Part shown: in pieces, positions 19,677 to 23,094 of the stretch
Numbering within the stretch: the first letter of the stretch is position 1
Layout of the letters: every line of letters begins with the position of its first letter
Source of the DNA: a virus
Virus record (IMG/VR): IMGVR_UViG_3300042673_002261
Span: 1 to 23,094 of that record
Length of the DNA stretch: 23,094 nucleotides
Strand: one strand, 5' to 3'
The notes under the pieces: generated by a model
Databases searched by the model: none
What the model was told of the DNA's origin: nothing
What the model saw: the letters and a program-made list of their open reading frames with translations, nothing else
Program-made: the position numbers and the translations under genes

Positions 19677-19898
19677 TTAACTGTTCCATTGATGCAATCC
19701 AGGTGATAACTCAAGCGTAGTTATAATTGGCTGCAGTTGAATAGTGGGATCAAAAACTACATAGTACTGATTTTCCGTATCCAACTGTCGCGAAGGCAAT
19801 ACATCTTCGTAAATATAAGCCACGTACAGTATATATTTTGAGTCGATAATTATACCGACTTTACTGCACCCACAAATACCTTCAATACGAATCTTCAT
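19677..19898 (-). CDS. Hypothetical protein, member of a paralog pair (73 aa)
   Basis: This is the partner of the 88-aa protein at 18657-18923, with IRIEGICGCSKVGIIIDSKY, YEDVLPS, QYYVVFDP and LELSPGLHQW. Function unknown. The frame is open to 19925, but the ATG at 19898 is chosen: AGGAGTAAAA stands just before it and MKIRIEGI aligns with the start of the paralog. It is about 15 residues shorter at the C-terminus. Confidence 0.65.
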   Translation of the reverse strand: MKIRIEGICGCSKVGIIIDSKYILYVAYIYEDVLPSRQLDTENQYYVVFDPTIQLQPIITTLELSPGLHQWNS

Positions 19899-19918
19899 TT
19901 TTACTCCTAAATAATAAG

Positions 19919-19940
19919 TGAACACTGATAACTAATAAAT
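19919..19940. repeat. Short ACTGATA repeat
   Basis: AACACTGATAACTAATAAAT lies upstream of the leader of the 73-aa gene, just before the FGE fragment ends. Confidence 0.5.
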
Positions 19941-19946
19941 ACCTGA

Positions 19947-20163
19947 TTAGTAACTGTCACAAACTACCCGAAAACCGACATCGTCGTAGCGGATGAGGCT
20001 GAAGTTGTAGTCGCAAAACTCAGAACGGCAGTAATAAGGACAGCTGTTCCAGGAACCGCCCCGCAGACACTTATCAATACACCATTCCCAGACGTTGCCA
20101 CTCATGTCATAGAGTACCCAAGCATTAGGTAATTTTGTGCGTGCCTGCCTAGTGCCTGCCTAA
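19947..20163 (-). pseudogene. 5'-truncated FGE-like gene with second DGR-type variable region
   Basis: The minus strand reads LPNAWVLYDMSGNVWEWC, then RGGSW, a variable stretch, and GFRVVCDSY before TAA at 19947-19949. This is the C-terminal end of an FGE-like protein related to 10480-11433. The frame is blocked by TAG near 20164 and has no start, so the first 200 or more residues are missing. Codons between RGGSW and GFRVVC (about 19977-20048) are nearly all NNC or NNT (AAC, TGT, TAT, TAC, TTC, CTC, GTC), with one GAG. It therefore carries the DGR signature independently of the first copy. The truncation coincides with the junction to the tail genes. Confidence 0.75.
20141..20162. repeat. 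Short direct repeat at the tail-gene junction
   Basis: GTGCCTGCCTA occurs twice in tandem or near-tandem (TGCGTGCCTGCCTA then GTGCCTGCCTA). It lies exactly where the FGE fragment loses its 5' end and about 30 bp before the first tail gene, so it probably marks a rearrangement joint. The remaining bases to 20190 hold no visible feature. Confidence 0.55.
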
Positions 20164-20190
20164 TCCTGTATGTGTAAATTATAATCAACG

Positions 20191-20658
20191 ATGTCTCTCA
20201 TGAGCCCACCAATTACTCTAGTAATCCCGGATTCGGGTCAGACCAGTTTAATAATAACGGATACGCCCAGCGACCTCATTGCCGTAGGTGGAGGTAATCT
20301 ATCAGAGGCTGCCAGTGCTATTGGTATACGTGACAAGATAGGTAGTCTTCAAGGAGAACAGCGTCTAAGTGCATTAGTGCTTAAAGATGTTCCTCCTGGA
20401 TTTCCTGGCCCGCCTCTATTAATTAGAGGTAATCTTAATTCTGTAGGTGATCTGCCTACTAACCCCACTATAGGGCATGGTTATTTAATTCAAGGTATTC
20501 TTTACACTTGGTCGGGTATAGAGTGGGTTAATGGCGGACAATTACAGGGCCCTCTTGGGCTATCCGCTTATCAAGTAGCCTTGGACAATGGCTTTACTGG
20601 AACTGAACAAGAATGGCTCGATAGCCTAAAACAACAATGGATTATTACAGATTGGTAA
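20191..20658 (+). CDS. Phage tail/adhesin protein with a fibre motif
   Basis: The 155-residue protein starts with beta-rich sequence (PPITLVIPDSGQTSLIITDT). It has a short collagen-like VPPGFPGPP near residues 72-80 and ends with LSAYQVALDNGFTGTEQEWL (about 128-147), a motif seen at the ends of many phage fibre modules. It probably forms part of a fibre or its attachment. No strong ribosome binding site is visible, and an ATG at codon 4 is an alternative start. It is the first of six closely packed plus-strand genes. Confidence 0.7.
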   Translation: MSLMSPPITLVIPDSGQTSLIITDTPSDLIAVGGGNLSEAASAIGIRDKIGSLQGEQRLSALVLKDVPPGFPGPPLLIRGNLNSVGDLPTNPTIGHGYLIQGILYTWSGIEWVNGGQLQGPLGLSAYQVALDNGFTGTEQEWLDSLKQQWIITDW

Positions 20659-20661
20659 AAT

Positions 20662-21240
20662 ATGAGCACAACCTTTAAGCCCTATAAACTAACTGCAGTC
20701 CCCACGCTACCTTGTGCCCCTAATGCTATTTTTGTTGTTGCACCTCAGGGCAAACCGAACTATATTGAAATATATGTAAGCAATAATGCCGGAAATACCC
20801 TAAAAAGATTGCTGACAGATGCCGATATTCAGGCATTAATCGATGCCTCAATTTCTGGGCTGAGCGGCGAAATGCCGATTGTAGCTGATATAGCAGCAAG
20901 AAATGCTTTATCTCCTACTGAGAATACTCAGGTTCTGGTCCTAGACGCAACCGGCGATGCCACTGTGGCAAGCGGCGCAGCCACTTATATCTACCGATTT
21001 TCCACAACTTCTTGGATTAAATTAAACGAAGCTGAATCACTTGATTTAATTTTACAATGGGCTAATATTCAGGGAAGGCCTACTAGCTCCCCTAGCGCTA
21101 TTGATACGGCAGTATCTAATAGCCACATTCACAATAACAACTTGACCCAACTTAATAAAATAGGAGAAAATGATGATGGACATTTTACCTATAATAGTGC
21201 CTTGCCCAAAATTGGCTGGGAGGGACCAATTGCATGGTAG
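20662..21240 (+). CDS. Phage tail fibre-like structural protein
   Basis: The 192-residue protein has repeated beta-rich segments (FKPYKLTAVPTLPCAPNAIF, then IEIYVSNNAGNTLKRLLTDA). A domain MPIVADIAARNALSPTENTQ (70-90) with VLDATGDATVASGAATYIYR is typical of phage fibre knobs. The repeat type recurs in the next gene (VLGGLPSTLTPNAVYFVRVG), so the two share a module. It ends in TAG and overlaps the next gene by 7 bp. Confidence 0.65.
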   Translation: MSTTFKPYKLTAVPTLPCAPNAIFVVAPQGKPNYIEIYVSNNAGNTLKRLLTDADIQALIDASISGLSGEMPIVADIAARNALSPTENTQVLVLDATGDATVASGAATYIYRFSTTSWIKLNEAESLDLILQWANIQGRPTSSPSAIDTAVSNSHIHNNNLTQLNKIGENDDGHFTYNSALPKIGWEGPIAW

Positions 21241-21446
21241 TTTTTCGCCCTGAAAAAGTATTAGGAGGCCTCCCCTCTACTCTAACTCCCAATGCCGTTT
21301 ATTTTGTTAGAGTAGGAGCTGGAATCATGATTTATGTCGCCGATGCTACGGGAAGCGCGGCTTATCCTATAAATCAGGAGGGCGGGGGCTCTGAAATTAC
21401 CTCTCTGGCTACTTACGAGTACCTCCTAGCTATAGGATTAGGATAA
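21234..21446 (+). CDS. Small fibre module protein (70 aa)
   Basis: This short protein contains PSTLTPNAVYFVRVGAGIMI and YVADATGSAAYPIN, matching the N-terminal module of the preceding protein (PTLPCAPNAIFVVAP ... IYVSNNAGN). GGGAGGG precedes the ATG. Such tiny module-only genes are common in phage adhesin clusters and may provide a trimer cap or connector. Confidence 0.6.
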   Translation: MVVFRPEKVLGGLPSTLTPNAVYFVRVGAGIMIYVADATGSAAYPINQEGGGSEITSLATYEYLLAIGLG

Positions 21447-21449
21447 TAA

Positions 21450-21776
21450 ATGGCACTAAATAATGCTACTTTTTCAGGACTGACGACATCCTTTCAGGAT
21501 GTGTACGTCCCTCCTAGCGGCGTATCAGTCGTATCTGTCTTCTCAATTCTTTGTTGTAATAGGGCGTCGACGGCAACCGACTTAAACCTGGTTCTAACTA
21601 ATAGCGAAAACGCGATTTTGTGTTTTATTAGCTTTACGATACCAATTCCAGTTGGGTCCAGTTTTGTTCCTATTTCTAGTCCTATTATCATTAAGCCGAA
21701 TCAGAAATTAAGGGCTTCAGCTTCTGCCCCTAACGTAATGGATATGTTAATAAGTTGTTCGGAGTTTTTGACATGA
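21450..21776 (+). CDS. Hypothetical beta-rich virion protein (108 aa)
   Basis: No family is recognised. Alternating hydrophobic residues (VSVVSVFSILCCNRAS, then FISFTIPIPVGSSFVPISSP) suggest a beta-sandwich. TTAGGATAATAA precedes the ATG. The design (distortion-free sandwich of about 105 residues between fibre genes) resembles the 119-aa protein at 2706-3065. Translation is probably coupled to the next gene (ATGA overlap). Confidence 0.6.
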   Translation: MALNNATFSGLTTSFQDVYVPPSGVSVVSVFSILCCNRASTATDLNLVLTNSENAILCFISFTIPIPVGSSFVPISSPIIIKPNQKLRASASAPNVMDMLISCSEFLT

Positions 21777-22522
21777 CGCGTGAGGGCGGCTTTATCGGAA
21801 CCCAACCTAATTGGGATGCAGCCAATAGATCAGGGAATTGGAATGTCCTTGACGTTTATAATCGACAAAGGCGAAATCTTTGGATTCAATCCAGTGATCC
21901 TTTTATTAATAATGTTGTTTGCGATCTTCGATTCAATGGCGCAAACAATGGAACCGTATTTACTGATAGTGGTCCCCTATTACTACCGGTTTCGCGATTG
22001 GGAACCACGGGTGTAGTAACGAGTACCACTCAACGTAAATATGGATCTGCTTCTGGCTTATTTCCTGGCACAAACGGGTATTTAAGTATCAATCATCCCA
22101 ACCTAGCATTGGGAACTGGAAATTTTACTATCGAAATGTGGTTATTTGCCGCCACATCTCGCCCTAATAATGGAATTTTATCATTTGGGACAGGTGATAG
22201 CACTTTTACTGTTATTTTAGCTGCTGTTAGCAATTCCTTAAGAGTGGTGAATATCAATACATCATCAATTCCTCTTAATACTTGGTCCCATGTTGCTTAT
22301 GTTCGCGAGGGTATTGGAACTAATCAAGCAAAATTATACTTAAATGGATCCTTAATCAATCAAGCCGCTAATTCCACTAATTATCTTCAAACCTTTTACA
22401 ATATTGGGGTATATTCTTCTGTAAGTTTTTGCTGGGGGGCCAACATGGACAATTTTAGAGTCACTAAAGCTGCTCGGTATCTAACAAACTTTAATCCTGA
22501 AACCGACACTTATATGGAGTAA
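21773..22522 (+). CDS. LamG-domain adhesin
   Basis: The protein of about 249 residues has a laminin-G/concanavalin-like domain from about residue 45: DLRFNGANNG, GSASGLFPGTNGYLSI, GTGNFTIEMWLF, NTWSHVAYVRE, KLYLNGSLI and NFRVTKAARYLTNFNPETD. This pattern is typical of phage-encoded LamG adhesins, which bind carbohydrates. I take the ATG at 21773 as start because it overlaps the previous stop (ATGA) and CGGAG stands at good spacing. An ATG at 21755 in the same frame is less likely. It may bind the host surface polysaccharide. Confidence 0.8.
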   Translation: MTREGGFIGTQPNWDAANRSGNWNVLDVYNRQRRNLWIQSSDPFINNVVCDLRFNGANNGTVFTDSGPLLLPVSRLGTTGVVTSTTQRKYGSASGLFPGTNGYLSINHPNLALGTGNFTIEMWLFAATSRPNNGILSFGTGDSTFTVILAAVSNSLRVVNINTSSIPLNTWSHVAYVREGIGTNQAKLYLNGSLINQAANSTNYLQTFYNIGVYSSVSFCWGANMDNFRVTKAARYLTNFNPETDTYME

Positions 22523-22524
22523 TT

Positions 22525-23010
22525 ATGGTTCTGTATTCTTTACGAGGGCAATACCCTCAGCAACTACCCGATAGAATTCTTCTCAGCGACGGGTTCACCC
22601 GTACTGGGGGAAATTACACCCTTGAAGAGATAGTTGATGCTGGCTACCTTCCAGTTGAAGTTCCAGATTATGACCCAACTATCTATCAATTGGGCTGGAA
22701 TGGAGCCGAGTTTGTATTAGAACTAATCCCTCCTTCCCTTCCTATTCCTGATTGGGTAGAATTTGGCCGGCTAATGTTAATAGATACTGACTTTAACCAA
22801 TTCTATCAGCAATTGCTTCCTTTAAATCCATTACTTGCAGGCTCCCTGCAAGTAGCTCTATCTCAAGCAAGTCTAGGACGGGCAGCATCTTTTGCAATGG
22901 TTTGGAGCCTGGTCGTTCCTAACATAGTGCCGGAGCATAAAAGTCAATGGGCTGGGTATGCTCAGATCTGTAACCTACCTAGTGACTTTATTGATATTCT
23001 ACTCTCTTGA
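22525..23010 (+). CDS. Phage tail/adhesin-associated protein (161 aa)
   Basis: The 161-residue protein contains DGFTRTGGNYTLEEIVDAGY near residues 22-41, then YQLGWNGAEFVLELIPP. A helical C-terminal half follows (EFGRLMLIDTDFNQFYQQLL at about 84-103). This fits a small fibre-associated or chaperone-like protein as found last in fibre clusters. The assignment is not certain. ATGGAGTAATT gives a good ribosome binding site. A palindrome (ACTCTCT TG AGAGAGT, 23001-23016) spans its stop codon. Confidence 0.6.
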   Translation: MVLYSLRGQYPQQLPDRILLSDGFTRTGGNYTLEEIVDAGYLPVEVPDYDPTIYQLGWNGAEFVLELIPPSLPIPDWVEFGRLMLIDTDFNQFYQQLLPLNPLLAGSLQVALSQASLGRAASFAMVWSLVVPNIVPEHKSQWAGYAQICNLPSDFIDILLS

Positions 23011-23016
23011 GAGAGT
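23001..23016. repeat. Palindrome over the stop of the last tail gene
   Basis: ACTCTCT (23001-23007) and AGAGAGT (23010-23016) are separated by two bases. CCCTCTCTTGAG recurs at 23057-23068, and TCCCTCTC (23056-23063) pairs with the final GAGAGGGA. Together they may form a terminator or regulatory element of the tail operon. Confidence 0.5.
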
Positions 23017-23094
23017 GGCAAGATTTTGCTACTGATTAATTGACTTAGCGTATGGTCCCTCTCTTGAGTATCAGCAAATTATTCTAGAGAGGGA

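Noticed and set aside
18940-19680. Heptamer tracts as a CRISPR or iteron origin
   Set aside because: The units are 7 bp with no spacers and occur before many genes, as do cyanobacterial heptamer repeats. No replication initiator is adjacent.
1-23094. Reverse transcriptase, Avd or template repeat completing a DGR
   Set aside because: No protein with RT motifs (such as YMDD-type) and no A-rich copy of either variable segment was seen on either strand.
1-23094. General reassignment of TAG to an amino acid
   Set aside because: TAG ends several well-supported genes (for example the thyX-like gene and the 20662-21240 fibre gene), so the standard code applies.
1-23094. tRNA or rRNA genes
   Set aside because: No cloverleaf with a GTTCRA-type T-loop and acceptor stem, and no rRNA-like sequence, was recognised by eye.

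Overview
The window looks like part of a cyanobacterial virus (cyanophage) or prophage genome. Phage genes lie on both strands. They include a tail-collar fibre protein, a run of tail or adhesin genes with a LamG-like domain, a BRO/KilAC antirepressor, a tandem ThyX-like protein, a PD-(D/E)XK nuclease, a PPP-type phosphatase and a divergent family-A-like (TV-Pol-like) polymerase. A cyanobacterial host is inferred from an IS607-type TnpA/TnpB element, formylglycine-generating-enzyme-like (FGE) lectin-fold proteins with diversity-generating-retroelement (DGR) style variable ends, a pentapeptide-repeat protein and ACTGATA heptamer repeats between genes.

Layout. 1-58: start of a phage gene leaving the window. 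About 60-1900: IS607-family element. 1939-6116: small phage genes, a nuclease, two small proteins, a tail-collar fibre (+) and thyX-like (-). 6209-7620: membrane GAF-like protein, a KGG/GRRGG mini-protein and a repeat-bearing membrane protein. 7652-8628: two-gene antirepressor operon with an upstream inverted repeat. 8788-9939: metallophosphoesterase followed by a terminator. 9940-10206: intergenic region holding a 25-bp perfect inverted repeat. 10207-13993: minus-strand operon of polymerase, two unknown genes, an inserted FGE/DGR-target gene and a small ORF. 14149-15576: four small phage genes. 15622-20165: AT-rich, host-like block of small minus-strand genes, many with the same AGGAGTAA leader and heptamer repeats, including two paralog sets, two damaged genes and a truncated second FGE/DGR-target gene. 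20191-23010: six tightly packed plus-strand tail/adhesin genes.

How the parts fit. Two regions (3370-4644 and 20191-23010) encode virion adhesion parts. The FGE protein at 10480 has every variable codon ending in C or T, as expected after adenine-specific mutagenesis of an AAY-rich template. It is therefore a good candidate for a diversified binding protein, but no reverse transcriptase or template repeat is in the window. The block 1939-15576 also holds an unusual number of long, near-perfect hairpins inside coding sequences, the best with 13-17 bp stems. This is the least explained signal here. Compositions and counts were judged by eye, and no homology searches were run.
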